Shown here piece after piece: positions 36,437 through 45,127 of a stretch of 64,000 nucleotides of DNA; position 1 is the stretch's first letter, and each line of letters opens with the position of its first letter. The position numbers and the translations under genes were made by a program. Source of the DNA: Rhodoferax ferrireducens T118 (GTDB taxonomy: Bacteria; Pseudomonadota; Gammaproteobacteria; Burkholderiales; Burkholderiaceae_C). The stretch spans positions 2,604,001 through 2,668,000 of the forward strand of contig NC_007908.1 in the NCBI RefSeq assembly GCF_000013605.1, read 5' to 3'. Below the pieces are notes generated by a model. It did not search any database. It had not been told where the DNA came from and worked only from the letters and a program-made list of their open reading frames with translations.

Positions 36437-36859
36437 ATGACCTACAAAATTGAAAAAACCGACGCGCAGTGGCAGGCCCTGCTGGCAGCCAAAGGCGCCG
36501 AGCCGTTGGCGTTTGAAGTCACCCGCCATGAAGCCACAGAGCGCGCCTACACCGGCCGGCTCGAAGGCAACCAGGCAGCGGGCATTTACAGCTGTATTTG
36601 CTGTGACAAACCCTTGTTTGACTCCAGTACCAAATTTGAATCCCATTGCGGCTGGCCCAGCTATTTCCAGCCCATCGACGAGGCGGCTGTGGCGACCAAG
36701 ATGGATGGCAGGATGGGGATGCAACGCACCGAGGTGCATTGCCCCGACTGCGGCGCGCATCTGGGCCATGTGTTTCAAGACGGCCCGGCCCCGACCGGCT
36801 TGCGCTACTGCATGAACTCAGCTTCGTTAAAATTCACCCCACATGAAAATACTGATTGA
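36437..36859 (+). CDS. msrB: Peptide-methionine (R)-S-oxide reductase
   Basis: A 140-residue MsrB that repairs methionine-R-sulfoxide. The zinc-binding CxxC pairs are in [13 protein letters not shown] and [18 protein letters not shown], and the catalytic Cys is in [12 protein letters not shown]. The region between has [10 protein letters not shown]. The start at 36437 (MTYKIEKTD) was chosen over a longer frame starting inside the selO tail. The 3' end overlaps yciB by 17 bp, so they are cotranscribed and probably coupled. Confidence 0.95.
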
Positions 36860-37382
36860 TTTCTTCCCCATCCTGCTGTTTTTTGGCGCTTACAAGGCCT
36901 ATGACATTTATATCGGCACTGGCGTCCTGATGGCGGCCACCTTGATTCAAATGGGCCTGATCTACACGCTGGACCGCAAACTGACGGTCATGCACAAGAT
37001 CACGCTGGCCCTGATACTGGTCTTTGGCACCTTGACCCTGGTATTGCACGACGAACGTTTTATCAAGTGGAAACCTACTGTCTTGTACGCCGCCATGGCG
37101 ATTGGTTTGGCACTGGCAGTGTGGGTGTGGAAGAAGAATTTCCTCAAGCTGCTGTTGGGCAGCCAGATGGAATTGCCGGACCCGGTGTGGATGCGGCTCA
37201 ACATGGTCTGGGTCGTGTATTGCGTCTTCATGTCGCTCATCAATGCCTACGTGGCGGCCTACTACAGCACGGAAGCCTGGGTCAATTTCAAGCTCTGGGG
37301 CTACGCGTTTCCACTGGTCTTTATCGTCGCCCAGGGTTTCTATATTTCGCGCTATCTCAAGACCGATGAACCCAAGGCCTGA
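36843..37382 (+). CDS. yciB: Inner-membrane septation protein A (YciB family)
   Basis: A 179-residue integral membrane protein with about five hydrophobic segments. Family markers are [20 protein letters not shown] at the start, [13 protein letters not shown] in the middle and the Trp-rich [11 protein letters not shown], ending with a positively charged tail. YciB proteins interact with elongation and division machinery in the inner membrane (E. coli, Shigella). It overlaps msrB and precedes bolA by about 20 bp on the same strand, a frequent betaproteobacterial trio. Confidence 0.93.
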
Positions 37383-37405
37383 ACCCATTGACTCCACCAA
37401 CCACC

Positions 37406-37699
37406 ATGACCGCCGCCGCCCTCTCCACAGCCCCCACCGCACAGCAGCTTGAACAGCGTTTGCGCGACACCCTGCAACCCAGCGCGCTGGAGGTGATCGA
37501 CGAAAGCTGTCAGCACCACGGCCATGCCGGCGCCAACGGCAGCGGTTTTGGCACTCATTTTCGGGTGCGCATCACTTCACACTTATTTACCGGCAAGTCA
37601 ATCGTGATGCGACACCGCCTTGTGTATGATGCGCTGCACGATTTCATGGCACACGGCTTGCATGCCCTGGCCATTGAAGCCCAAGCGCCAACTGCTTGA
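37406..37699 (+). CDS. bolA: BolA family protein
   Basis: A 97-residue BolA-fold protein. The family is recognised from LEQRLRDTLQPSALEVIDES, the gap residues FRVRITSHLFTGKS and MRHRLVYDALHDFM, which contain the conserved His and the V-x-x-x-L helix. BolA proteins pair with monothiol glutaredoxins in Fe-S assembly or act as morphogenes. The ATG at 37406 was chosen; a TTG at 37388 is in frame. It is followed, after 33 bp, by the parvulin gene. Confidence 0.85.
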   Translation: MTAAALSTAPTAQQLEQRLRDTLQPSALEVIDESCQHHGHAGANGSGFGTHFRVRITSHLFTGKSIVMRHRLVYDALHDFMAHGLHALAIEAQAPTA

Positions 37700-37732
37700 T
37701 CTTTTTTAAATTTTTTTAACCAGGGATCCCGA

Positions 37733-38518
37733 ATGAAAATGAAATGTCTTTCCGCCATCGCCGCGGCCGCAATCCTAAGCACGCTGGCACCGACGGTATC
37801 GGCGCAAAACGTGGCCATCGTCAACGGCAAAGCAGTGCCCACCGCACGCATGGACGCACTCGCCCAGCAAGTGGCCCGCTCGGGTCGCCCGATCACACCT
37901 GAAATGCAGGGGCAATTGAAAGAAGAAGTGATTGCACGTGAAATCTTCATGCAAGAAGCCAAAAAACAGGGTCTTGACACCACGGAAGACTTCAGAACCC
38001 AGATGGACCTGGCACGCCAGACGCTGCTGATCCGGGAACTCTTTGCCAACTATCAAAAAACCAGTCCCGTCACCGATGCGGACATCAAGGCCGAGTACGA
38101 CAAGTTCGCAGCCGCCAACAGCGGCAAGGAATACCGTGCCCGTCACATCCTGGTTGAAAAAGAAGACCAGGCCAAAGCCATCATCGCCCAGTTGAAAAAG
38201 GGTGGGAAATTTGACGAAATCGCCAAAAAGTCCAGCAAGGACCCGGGCTCCGGTGCCAACGGCGGCGATCTCGACTGGGCCAACCCCAGCAACTACGTGC
38301 CTGAATTTTCGCAAGCCCTGATCAAGCTGACCAAGGGCCAGACGACCGAGACGCCTGTCAAGTCACAGTTTGGCTACCACATCATCCGCCTGGATGATGT
38401 ACGCGATGCCCAACTGCCAAAATTTGACGATGTCAAACCGCAAATTGCACAACAACTGCAGCAGCAAAAAATGACCAAATACCAGGAAGAATTGCGCGCC
38501 AAGGCCAAAATCGAATAA
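37733..38518 (+). CDS. Peptidyl-prolyl cis-trans isomerase, parvulin type, exported
   Basis: A 261-residue exported folding factor of the PrsA/SurA-like type. A signal peptide (MKMKCLSAIAAAAILSTLAP, cleavage near VSA) precedes a SurA-N-like helical region (residues 25-120) and one parvulin domain with ARHILVEKEDQAKAIIAQL, SKDPGSGANGGDLDW and QFGYHIIRLDD. It lies after bolA and is followed by a terminator. It would assist periplasmic or outer-membrane protein folding. Confidence 0.92.
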   Translation: MKMKCLSAIAAAAILSTLAPTVSAQNVAIVNGKAVPTARMDALAQQVARSGRPITPEMQGQLKEEVIAREIFMQEAKKQGLDTTEDFRTQMDLARQTLLIRELFANYQKTSPVTDADIKAEYDKFAAANSGKEYRARHILVEKEDQAKAIIAQLKKGGKFDEIAKKSSKDPGSGANGGDLDWANPSNYVPEFSQALIKLTKGQTTETPVKSQFGYHIIRLDDVRDAQLPKFDDVKPQIAQQLQQQKMTKYQEELRAKAKIE

Positions 38519-38540
38519 GCCCCGCAAGCACCTTAAAAGA

Positions 38541-38564
38541 AAAGCGGCCGAGGCCGCTTTTTTT
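38541..38564 (+). terminator. Rho-independent terminator after the parvulin gene
   Basis: Stem AAAGCGGC / GCCGCTTT with loop CGAG and a run of seven T, 23 nt after the stop codon. From here to 38853 (about 290 bp) I see no convincing gene; a 92-codon plus-strand frame from 38591 has no homology that I recognise. Confidence 0.9.
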
Positions 38565-38853
38565 ACGGCCAATGGGGTTTTACCAGGCTGTTGGCCCAAG
38601 AAATCACGGAACCCCAACCCCGATGCGGCTTACGACAGGTCTATCAATGGCCGGTTGAAAATGGGCAACTACGACTCCTGCATATGATTTCCGATCACGA
38701 CCAGAGTCATCCTTTCGAACTCTCCGAGATCTGCAATCGCTTCAACTCCGACCTTCTCTGCTCCACGCTGAATCGATGTGCAGACTTAGGTGTCCTGATT
38801 CAGAACCGGGTCAATGCCGCGAATCAGGATTGCCAAATCATAAATCGGAGTGC

Positions 38854-40269
38854 TCATGCATTGAAATGATTTGCCTTCGAGATGTAGCCGCGTTCATTGT
38901 CAGACACTTCGCCGGGCCACACCAATTGGACACGAAGTCCGCTCACGCTGTCCAGCGCGTCGCCCAGTTCCATTACGATGCCATGGCGATCACAGATTTC
39001 ACGCACGATCGCCAGGCCGAGTCCGCTGCCGTGCTCCCGGGATCCGGCGATGCGATAGAACCGCTCCAGCACGCGAGGTCGCTCGGCGACTGCAATACCC
39101 GGACCGTTATCAACAACCCATAATGCTGCGCGCTCGTCCTGTCTGCCGACCGAAACGGTCACTCGGCCTCCCTCTGGTGTGTAGACCAGGGCGTTGTGCA
39201 CCAGGTTGGCAATCATCTCGCGCAACAGCACCCGCTCGCCCTGCACCTGCACCGCGCACGGAGCCTCGAATCCGAGATCAATTCCTTTGCCGCGGGCCAG
39301 GGTCAGCATCTCAAAGGTCACCTCGTGAGCAAGATCGGTTAAATCCAGGTCTTGAACCTCGCGTGCGTATTGGGCTTCGCTGCGTGCCAGGGAGAGCAGT
39401 TGGGCAAGAAGTCGCCCCGTCTCGTCGGTGCTTTCGTGCAAATGGCTCACAATGGCGCGCATCGACGCCAGATCAGTCTGCAGCAGGGCATGGTCCACCT
39501 GAGCACGCAGCACGGTCAGCGGCGTCTTCAACTGGTGCGATGCGTTGGCAACAAAGCGGACCTGAGCCGCTCCGAACTGGCGCTGCCGCTCGGTGTGGGC
39601 GTTGATGGCATGGATGAGTGGCGCCACCTCAAAGGGAACGGTGCCCGTCTCAATCGGGGTGAGATCGTGGGCGGTTCGTTTCAAAACCTCATCCTGCAGC
39701 CGCGTCAAGGGAGACAGTCCCCTAGCTACGCCTAGCGCAATCATGCTGGCGGCCGTGGCGATCAAGATAAGTTGAACCAGCGCCGCGTCACCAGCGATGC
39801 TCCGGGTGAGTTGGTGCCGCGCGTCCAGGGTCTCAGCCACCTGTACCAGCAGATGGCGTTGCGCATCGCCATCGAGCACGGTGCTTTCAATGGCCACAAC
39901 GCGGATGGCTTGGTCTTTGTAGATAGTGTCATAAAACCTGGGCTCTTCGCTGCTTCCACTGCCCACGGAGGGCAGATCTTCGTAGCCCGTGATGTAACCG
40001 CCGTCGCCCAAATCGGTCACGCGGTAAAAGATGCGGTCCTGAGCATCGGTACGCAGCATCTCCAGTGCCGTAAAAGGAACATCGGCCACCACGTCACCAT
40101 CAACAACGGTGATTTGTTCACTGATAGCCATTGCAGATCCAAGCAGCGTACGGTCATAGGCCTCGTGTGCCAACTCCAGGCTGTGCAGGTAACCGATCAC
40201 CGACCCAAGCAGCCACAGTGCAAGCGTGGGGATCAGCAGCCAGCGCAGCAAATGACTACGAAGGCGCAT
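38854..40269 (-). CDS. Sensor histidine kinase, TctE-like
   Basis: A 471-residue inner-membrane kinase. A first hydrophobic segment (LLIPTLALWLLGSVIGYL), a periplasmic domain of about 130 residues and a second segment (LVQLILIATAASMIALGVA) are followed by a HAMP-like linker. The phosphoacceptor His is in FVANASHQLKTPLTVLRAQV, and the ATPase domain shows NLVHNALVYTPEGG and the glycine-rich VDNGPGIAV and GSGLGLAIV boxes. The overall plan is that of TctE/QseC. It overlaps the response regulator by 14 bp. A solute-binding protein and mdh run divergently, pointing to carboxylate sensing. Confidence 0.9.
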   Translation of the reverse strand: MRLRSHLLRWLLIPTLALWLLGSVIGYLHSLELAHEAYDRTLLGSAMAISEQITVVDGDVVADVPFTALEMLRTDAQDRIFYRVTDLGDGGYITGYEDLPSVGSGSSEEPRFYDTIYKDQAIRVVAIESTVLDGDAQRHLLVQVAETLDARHQLTRSIAGDAALVQLILIATAASMIALGVARGLSPLTRLQDEVLKRTAHDLTPIETGTVPFEVAPLIHAINAHTERQRQFGAAQVRFVANASHQLKTPLTVLRAQVDHALLQTDLASMRAIVSHLHESTDETGRLLAQLLSLARSEAQYAREVQDLDLTDLAHEVTFEMLTLARGKGIDLGFEAPCAVQVQGERVLLREMIANLVHNALVYTPEGGRVTVSVGRQDERAALWVVDNGPGIAVAERPRVLERFYRIAGSREHGSGLGLAIVREICDRHGIVMELGDALDSVSGLRVQLVWPGEVSDNERGYISKANHFNA

Positions 40270-40939
40270 CGTCGCAAGCCTCCAGAACGTAGCCCAACCC
40301 ACGTAGCGTTCGGATCGCCGCGCCGCTGCCATCGAGCCTGCGCCGAAGACGATGTACATAAATCTCCAGCGCATCGTGACTCAGCACAACATCGCTGGTA
40401 CAGAGGCGGGTCGCCATCACATTTTTATTGACCGGGCGACCCGCATGCGCGATCAGAATTTCCAGCAAGTCGTGCTCGCGCGGTGGCAGATCATCGAACT
40501 GGCGCGCGCCCACGCTAAAGCGCCGCGATACCGTATCGAACTCCAGCCGGCCGACACGCAGAACTGAGTGCGCCGTCCCAAGACTGCGTCTATACAATGC
40601 ACGCAATCTAGCCTCCAGCTCAGTCAAATCAAAGGGCTTGGGAAGGTAGTCGTCGGCACCCGCATTCAGGCCTTGCACCCGATCATAAATATCGCCACTG
40701 GCCGTCAGTATGAGCACCGGCACGGTATCGCCGCGCTCGCGCAAGCGGCGCAGAATCTCAAAGCCGTCCATCTTCGGCAACGCCAGATCGAGAATGACAA
40801 CATCGTACGCGTGCTTGTGCAAGTCTGCGTCAGCCAAAGCGCCATCCGATTGGCCGTCAACCGCAATGCCCAGCATGCCAAACGACTGCGTCAGGGTGTG
40901 CACCAGCTGCAGATTGTCTTCAATCAGCAATACTTTCAT
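40256..40939 (-). CDS. Response regulator, OmpR family (TctD-like)
   Basis: A 227-residue regulator: receiver domain with the acidic pair in MKVLLIEDNLQLVHT, the phosphorylated Asp in DVVILDLALPKMDG and the Lys in DDYLPKPFDLTELEARLRAL, then an OmpR-type winged helix ending in IRTLRGLGYVLE. The start at 40939 is 57 bp from the divergent solute-binding protein gene, so both promoters overlap. Its target is plausibly the solute-binding/mdh unit and the citrate operon; that is inference. Confidence 0.92.
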   Translation of the reverse strand: MKVLLIEDNLQLVHTLTQSFGMLGIAVDGQSDGALADADLHKHAYDVVILDLALPKMDGFEILRRLRERGDTVPVLILTASGDIYDRVQGLNAGADDYLPKPFDLTELEARLRALYRRSLGTAHSVLRVGRLEFDTVSRRFSVGARQFDDLPPREHDLLEILIAHAGRPVNKNVMATRLCTSDVVLSHDALEIYVHRLRRRLDGSGAAIRTLRGLGYVLEACDDAPS

Positions 40940-40996
40940 GTGAACTCGAAGATGGTTGACCGAGCCGCCATGATAATCTGCGGAAGTACAACACTT

Positions 40997-42049
40997 ATGA
41001 CAATCTTGATGCAGCGCAGAGACTTCGGGATGGCCGTTTTGGGGCTGGCGGCGCAGCGGTTGCCGCTCGCTGCGACCCCAGATCAGAAAGTGCGGGTTTT
41101 ATCCACGGCAGACCGCATGGTGGTGCAGCCTGTCATTGATGATTTTGAGCGGACGCATCCTGGCTACAACATCGACTACGTGCAGCTCGGCAGCGTGGAA
41201 CTTCATGCTCAGTTCCTTACTGACCAGGGTGCCCATGCCGACGTGCTCTGGAGTTCGGCGCAGGACCTGCAAACCAAACTGGTTAATGATGGCTATGCGC
41301 TGCGTTACGAGAGCCCGCATGCTGACTTCTTGCCGCGCTGGGCGATGTGGAAAAACGAGGCCTACGGCACCACCCACGAACCGGTGGGTATCGCCTACCA
41401 CCGGCAGTTGCTGGCACAAAGCGAAATACCAACAACGCACCTGGCACTTGCGGCCCTGCTGCGCTCCAATACACGACGCTTTCGTGATCGCGTCGCCACC
41501 TATGATATTGAAAAAGCAGGTCTGGGGTATCTGACCGCTGCGCACGACGCGATGGCCTCACCGCAGTCGTGGGAGTTGGTGCGTTCACTCGCCCAATGCC
41601 GCGCCAGTCTGCATATAGACACCCAAAGCATGCTGGAAAGCATTGCGGCGGGTCGGACGGCGCTGGCCTACAACGTATTAGGAACGTATGCGGATGCCTA
41701 TGCAAGGAGCAATGCCGATATGGGTGTTGCCTACCTGCAGGACTACACCTTCGTGGTTTCGCGTGTGGCCTTTATCGCGCGTAAGGCACCCAACCCGCAG
41801 GGCGCCAAACTTTGGCTTGACCACCTGCTGTCGCAGACTGGCCAGCGCCTGCTGGCGGAAACCGGCAGGCTGTATGGGGTGCGCACCGACATGACCGGAC
41901 CGCGCTCCGCCGCCGCCCTGAAAAAACTGCTTGGCTCCGCCGCCAGGCCAATTGCCATTGGTCCTGGGCTGCTCGCCAACCTGGATCGCAGCAAGCGTAA
42001 CGCCCTATTGAAACGGTGGCACGCGGAGTTCGAACATGCGCGCGTTTGA
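40997..42049 (+). CDS. Extracellular solute-binding protein (family 1), possible sensor partner
   Basis: A 350-residue exported protein resembling the ferric/AfuA-type and PgtC solute-binding proteins. The N-terminus has a twin-arginine-like start (MQRRDFGMAVLGLAA) and a mature body with VLSTADRMVVQPVIDDFERT, ADVLWSSAQDLQTKL, EPVGIAYHRQLL and VAYLQDYTF. No ABC permease or ATPase is next to it. It is divergent from the TctDE-like pair, as PgtC is associated with the PgtB kinase, so it may present a ligand to the kinase. The ATG at 40997 is used; the frame is open far upstream over the regulator. It is 45 bp before mdh. Confidence 0.8.
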   Translation: MTILMQRRDFGMAVLGLAAQRLPLAATPDQKVRVLSTADRMVVQPVIDDFERTHPGYNIDYVQLGSVELHAQFLTDQGAHADVLWSSAQDLQTKLVNDGYALRYESPHADFLPRWAMWKNEAYGTTHEPVGIAYHRQLLAQSEIPTTHLALAALLRSNTRRFRDRVATYDIEKAGLGYLTAAHDAMASPQSWELVRSLAQCRASLHIDTQSMLESIAAGRTALAYNVLGTYADAYARSNADMGVAYLQDYTFVVSRVAFIARKAPNPQGAKLWLDHLLSQTGQRLLAETGRLYGVRTDMTGPRSAAALKKLLGSAARPIAIGPGLLANLDRSKRNALLKRWHAEFEHARV

Positions 42050-42094
42050 CTTGGCGCAACGGGTACACATCGCCGTGACATTACACTGCCACCG

Positions 42095-43099
42095 ATGAAC
42101 CAAGCTCCCGTTCGAGTGACCGTGACAGGTGCTGCCGGCAGGGTGGCTTATGCCTTGTTGTTTCGCATCGCCAGTGGCGACATGCTGGGTGCGGACCAGC
42201 CGGTACAACTCGTCCTGTTTGACTTGCCCCACGCCATGAAAGCCATGCAAGGCGTGGTCATGGAGTTGGAAGACTGCGCCTTTCCCCTGTTGACTGAAAT
42301 AATTGCCACCGACGATCCTGTGTTGGCGTTCAGCGACACGCAGATTGCACTGCTCGTGAGTGCCCGTCCCCGCGCCGTCGGCGCGGAACGCCTGGAGGTT
42401 TTGGCTGACAACGCCAAGATTTTTGCTGCGCAGGGCGCGGTCATTGGCCGCCATGCCAACCCGGACTGCAAAGTGCTGGTGGTAGGCAATCCCTGCAATA
42501 CCAATGCTTGTGTCGCGATGAAAGCGGCGCAGAAGTTCAGCCGCATTCCGGCGCGCAATTTCGCTGCACTGCTGCGTCTGGACCACAATCGCGCGCTCGC
42601 CCAGCTGGCACTTAAAACCGGTCGGCCGGTGGGCGGCGTGAAGCGCCTTGCAGTCTGGGGCAACCATTCGCCCACGGTCTACGCCGACGACCGATTCACA
42701 ACGATTGATGGTGACAGCGTTCCGGCCATTATTGACAACATCGCATGGCACCACGATACCCTTGTCAGGACCGTCGATAAACGCGGCGAAGCCATTCTGG
42801 CAGCGCGAGGGCTTTATGCCGAAGCTTCGGCGGCCAGTGCGGCCATCGACCAGATGCGGGACTGGTGGCTTGGCACGCGAGGCGAATGGACGACGATGGG
42901 CGTGGTGTCCGACGGTGCCTACGGCGTGCCTGCGGGTCTGGTCTTCGGTTTCCCCGTAATCACTGACTGCCGTGACTACCGCATTGTTCCGGGGCTTGCC
43001 GTCGATGCGTTTGCACGCGGCATGATCGACGTCAACGTGCGCGAACTCACTGCCGAGCTTGAAATCGTCAAACCCTTGCTACCCGAGCTGTTTGGCTGA
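42095..43099 (+). CDS. Malate dehydrogenase, divergent paralogue
   Basis: A 334-residue NAD-dependent malate dehydrogenase of the cytosolic type: [17 protein letters not shown], the coenzyme loop, [15 protein letters not shown] (substrate arginines), [28 protein letters not shown] (Asp/Arg) and the catalytic His in [15 protein letters not shown]. Compared with usual sequences of this type (GAAGQIGYSLLFRIA, GARPRGPGMERKDLL, NPANTNA) many neighbouring positions are replaced, so it is a diverged copy rather than the housekeeping enzyme. The catalytic residues are kept. It lies beside the citrate lyase operon and can reduce its product oxaloacetate. Its 3' end overlaps the convergent hydrolase by 21 bp. 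Confidence 0.88.
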   Translation: MNQAPVRVTVTGAAGRVAYALLFRIASGDMLGADQPVQLVLFDLPHAMKAMQGVVMELEDCAFPLLTEIIATDDPVLAFSDTQIALLVSARPRAVGAERLEVLADNAKIFAAQGAVIGRHANPDCKVLVVGNPCNTNACVAMKAAQKFSRIPARNFAALLRLDHNRALAQLALKTGRPVGGVKRLAVWGNHSPTVYADDRFTTIDGDSVPAIIDNIAWHHDTLVRTVDKRGEAILAARGLYAEASAASAAIDQMRDWWLGTRGEWTTMGVVSDGAYGVPAGLVFGFPVITDCRDYRIVPGLAVDAFARGMIDVNVRELTAELEIVKPLLPELFG

Positions 43100-43684
43100 G
43101 CCGCCAGATGTCGCGGCGTCGGCCTTTTCGATCAGCTTGCACAGCACTTCCTTGCCGAAACGCCACGAGCCAAACCCGGACTCGACGTTGATGTGTCCGG
43201 CTTCACCCAAGTCGACCAGTTCGCTGCCCCAAACTCCGGCCCAATACTCGGCACGTGCAAAGCTCATGAAGGGGTCGTTGTGGCTCGCGACCAGCATGCT
43301 CGGCACACCCAGCCTGCATTCGGGAACGTCGTCCTGCGCATAAAACCTGGCCGGTTCGGCCGGGGCTACCAGCATCACGGCGCCCACCAAGTGGGGCATT
43401 TCCCTGGCCAGACAGCACGACGCGAGTGCGCCCAGGCTGTGCCCAACCAGCAAAACCGGGCGGCTGCAATGTGCCAACAGGCGGCGCAAGGAACCATTCA
43501 ATCTATGAACATCAGGATCATCCCAGTTGCGCTGGACAACACGCTTCCAGATCGGCAACTCATGCTCCCAGATGGACTGCCAATGCGTCGCCCCGCTGTT
43601 GAAACGACCGGGAACGAGCACAAAGTCGTAGCGCCCAGCTGCTGCCAGCAGAAATTCGTTCGTCTTGAGGTCCGTGGAGGTCAT
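43079..43684 (-). CDS. RBBP9/YdeN-type serine hydrolase
   Basis: A 201-residue alpha/beta hydrolase of the DUF1234/RBBP9 type: [19 protein letters not shown] at the N-terminus, nucleophile in [11 protein letters not shown], acid region [10 protein letters not shown] and the catalytic His in [13 protein letters not shown]. The start at 43684 ([10 protein letters not shown]) is 10 bp before the citG stop; the longer frame overlaps citG. It is the last gene of the citrate operon, an unusual passenger. Possible roles (ester hydrolysis or housekeeping) cannot be read from sequence. Confidence 0.85.
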   Translation of the reverse strand: MTSTDLKTNEFLLAAAGRYDFVLVPGRFNSGATHWQSIWEHELPIWKRVVQRNWDDPDVHRLNGSLRRLLAHCSRPVLLVGHSLGALASCCLAREMPHLVGAVMLVAPAEPARFYAQDDVPECRLGVPSMLVASHNDPFMSFARAEYWAGVWGSELVDLGEAGHINVESGFGSWRFGKEVLCKLIEKADAATSGGSAKQLG

Positions 43685-43694
43685 CACAAAATAT

Positions 43695-44603
43695 TCAAGC
43701 GACACACTTGCACACAAGCTCGTCCAGGTTAGCCAGGAACCAACTGACTGCCAGCAAATCGGCGCTCCCGCCCGGGCTGAGGTTGCGTTCGATCAAGAGT
43801 TGATCGAAGGCGGCGAGTTGCGCTGTCCGAGCGGACCTGGATGGCGTTGGGCAATCCAGCAGCCGTCTGGCTTCGGCCTGCACCAGGCAAAGCCCTTCCA
43901 TGCCGCCGCGCGACACGATGTTTGTGTCGCGATTGTGTGCCATCAATTGCAGCAGCGCCTCAAAAAGCGATCTCTCCTCGTCCATCCCTTTGGCACGCGC
44001 CAGCAGGTAGGGCACGACGCCATGCGCGCAAGCCGTAGCGAAACCGCTCTGTGCTTCGCCACGCGCTCCGGTTAAACCGTGCTGCCAGTACAACAGCTCA
44101 CCGGCAGTGCGCGCCGCCGCAGGCAGGAGCAGTTCGCGCTTGACGAGACCGGCGCAGATATGGGAAACCTCAGCACATACGCTGGCGCGCGAAAGCGGAC
44201 GACCACGACCGTGCAGTCGCCCGGCAGCGGCACACAGCAGTCCGAACGAAAATACGCTGCCCTTGTGCGTATTCACCCCTAACGTGGCTGCGAACATGGC
44301 GCGCTCACAGGCCATCCCGTCGGCCCGAATGTAGCGAAGAAAATCCTCAACCGGCACCGCGCTGCCATCTACGCCGCGCTCGAAGAAAAACGAAAACCAC
44401 GGTGAAATGGCCGCGATGCTGGCGCGGAAGGTGCCAACATCCATGTCACGATGGGCACCGGAATTGGCACGATCCACCAGACCTGGCTTGGGCGTCAGTT
44501 CCAGTTCGAGTACCAAAGACCGCTCGGCAAGGCGGCCAATGGCCTCACCCAGATCGCTTGCGCCGCTTCCGGCATCAATTCGCAGGGCTGTTGCGGTAGG
44601 CAT
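43695..44603 (-). CDS. citG: Triphosphoribosyl-dephospho-CoA synthase
   Basis: Makes the prosthetic-group precursor of citrate lyase (or malonate decarboxylase, MdcB) from ATP and dephospho-CoA. CitG family landmarks seen are ELELTPKPGLVDRANSGAHR, GVNTHKGSVFSFGLLCAAAG (conserved Thr-His-Lys-Gly), LMAHNRDTNIVSRGG and the C-terminal ERNLSPGGSADLLAV. It is 302 residues from the ATG at 44603, which overlaps citX by 29 bp. The neighbourhood assigns it to the citrate rather than malonate system. Confidence 0.93.
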   Translation of the reverse strand: MPTATALRIDAGSGASDLGEAIGRLAERSLVLELELTPKPGLVDRANSGAHRDMDVGTFRASIAAISPWFSFFFERGVDGSAVPVEDFLRYIRADGMACERAMFAATLGVNTHKGSVFSFGLLCAAAGRLHGRGRPLSRASVCAEVSHICAGLVKRELLLPAAARTAGELLYWQHGLTGARGEAQSGFATACAHGVVPYLLARAKGMDEERSLFEALLQLMAHNRDTNIVSRGGMEGLCLVQAEARRLLDCPTPSRSARTAQLAAFDQLLIERNLSPGGSADLLAVSWFLANLDELVCKCVA

Positions 44604-45126
44604 CGATCTTGTCCTGTATGGCACGCCGCAACTGGGCCAGCGCATGGATACCGCCGCGGGCACACGCGTGGGCGGCTTGATCACAGAGCAGACAGCGTCT
44701 GGGTGACACATCAAATTGCCGGCGCGAGAGGCTGGCGCCCTCCAGACCCATCACGTCCAGATCCCACAGCCGACCCAGGGGGTGCTGCTCCTCGAGCGCC
44801 ATGAGGCAGCGCTTGATGGTGAGCGGATCGGCATCCACCACCAGCAGGGCTTCCGGTCCGGTCATGAAGCAAGCGCCTTCCGACGCCAGCACCGCGTAGC
44901 CATTGGCGGCGAGCGCCTGGTGCATGGCGGCGAGCCCTTGCTCAAAGACAAAGCGCGCATCGCTCGTATCCTTGATCGGTCCGGGCGTGACCAGCGTCAA
45001 CTGCACCAGGGGCCGTTTGAAACGCCGCAGCAGGTTTTGCTGGTCGGCCACGCGCGCCTCCCGCCGTGCCAGCATCTGCTCGAGGCTGACCGGGGCGCTG
45101 ATCGGCTCGGACACTGGCGCCAGCAT
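44575..45126 (-). CDS. citX: Apo-citrate lyase phosphoribosyl-dephospho-CoA transferase
   Basis: A 183-residue CitX protein that attaches the prosthetic group to the citrate lyase acyl carrier protein. The visible active-site pattern is HPLGRLWDLDVMG (G-R-x-x-D-x-D), with LEQMLARREARVADQQNLL at the N-terminus and SPRRCLLCDQAAHACAR at the C-terminus. The last two elements give a cysteine-rich tail typical of CitX. It starts one base after the citF stop codon and overlaps citG. Confidence 0.93.
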   Translation of the reverse strand: MLAPVSEPISAPVSLEQMLARREARVADQQNLLRRFKRPLVQLTLVTPGPIKDTSDARFVFEQGLAAMHQALAANGYAVLASEGACFMTGPEALLVVDADPLTIKRCLMALEEQHPLGRLWDLDVMGLEGASLSRRQFDVSPRRCLLCDQAAHACARGGIHALAQLRRAIQDKIDAYRNSPAN

Positions 45127-45127
45127 G

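Noticed and set aside
38591..38869. 92-codon ORF after the parvulin terminator
   Set aside because: No ribosome site, no recognisable similarity, and it overlaps the histidine kinase 3' end.
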